A DNA stretch of 64,000 nt, from positions 808,501 to 872,500 of the forward strand of contig JACSYO010000134.1 of the NCBI GenBank assembly GCA_016806645.1. The letters run 5' to 3'. This DNA comes from Ophiodon elongatus (taxonomy: Eukaryota > Chordata > Actinopteri > Perciformes > Hexagrammidae). The notes below the pieces were generated by a model. That model saw only the letters and a program-made list of their open reading frames with translations. It searched no databases and was not told where the DNA came from. Below are positions 63,657 to 64,000 of the stretch, piece after piece (the first letter of the stretch is position 1; every line of letters begins with the position of its first letter). The position numbers and the translations under genes were made by a program.

Positions 63657-64000
63657 AAGTGTTGATGTATTGGAAGACTACCAGACTACAAAAAAGAATC
63701 TTTGGAAAACTAAACAGATAAGACTGTAAAGGATTACAAATCTGAAGGAAAAATGAATTTAAAAGGGTTATTGAGCTGAAACAATTAGCTAATTCATCAA
63801 TTAGTTGGTGAGCAAATAATGAATCATTCAGTTATCAAACAAAAAGGTAAATTATTCTTAGGGTCCAGCTTCTCTGATGTGAGGATTTGCTGTTTTTCTC
63901 TTTGTTATAAATGAAAATAGGGTTTGTCATACACTTTCATAAAAAAAAACTCAAGATTGAAATCAATAATGAAAATAACCATTAGATGCAACCCTAGTGT
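63657..64000. other. Window end, nothing recognised
   Basis: AT-rich with no gene or repeat identified. Confidence 0.4.

Noticed and set aside
1..64000. CRISPR arrays, operons, bacterial promoters or origins
   Set aside because: The window is vertebrate nuclear DNA. The tandem arrays seen are microsatellites or minisatellites without the spacer structure of CRISPR.

Overview
The window looks like teleost fish nuclear DNA. It has an intron-rich vertebrate gene with GT-AG junctions, tRNA-derived SINEs, CR1/L2-type and Rex3-like LINEs, Ty3/gypsy elements and many microsatellites. No bacterial, phage or CRISPR feature was seen.

One host gene is legible: a group IV cytosolic phospholipase A2 of the delta/epsilon/zeta (PLA2G4D/E/F) type on the + strand, 20352-53818. 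I resolve 24 coding exons whose phases all join, giving 2772 nt (923 aa). The order is C2 module A (exons 1-5, aa 1-140), C2 module B (exons 6-10, aa 141-282), a linker (aa 283-431) and the lipase domain (aa 432-923). The lipase domain has an oxyanion-type GGGSRAM, a GVSGS nucleophile (Ser473) and a DSG catalytic Asp (Asp754). The two C2 modules are a tandem duplication of a five-exon block whose exon lengths are 73/137/132/35/43 in A and 73/137/132/41/43 in B. The block starts and ends in phase 0, so the copies splice in frame. This is the most interesting host feature.

Layout. 1-13.5 kb: intergenic, with a LINE fragment, a SINE and dispersed repeats. 13.6-18.07 kb (+) and 21.05-24.92 kb (-): two inverted copies of one CR1/L2-like LINE. 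They share the same internal deletions in ORF1 and the reverse transcriptase. One copy lies upstream of the gene and the other in intron 1. 25-41 kb: exons 2-16 among LINE, SINE and hAT-like debris. 41-47.5 kb: a large intron holding a minus-strand Ty3/gypsy remnant (gag-PR-RT-RNaseH) and two LINE fragments. 47.5-53.8 kb: exons 17-24 with the rest of the lipase domain.

54-64 kb is downstream DNA. It holds an interrupted LTR, a Ty3/gypsy remnant with the order PR-INT-RT (Gmr1-like, integrase before RT), and a minus-strand Rex3-like LINE inserted into it with an exact 11-bp target duplication. Then comes a second copy of the intron-2 sequence that precedes exon 3, where exon 3 itself is replaced by LTR sequence. 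This suggests a broken tandem duplicate of the phospholipase gene that continues beyond the window.
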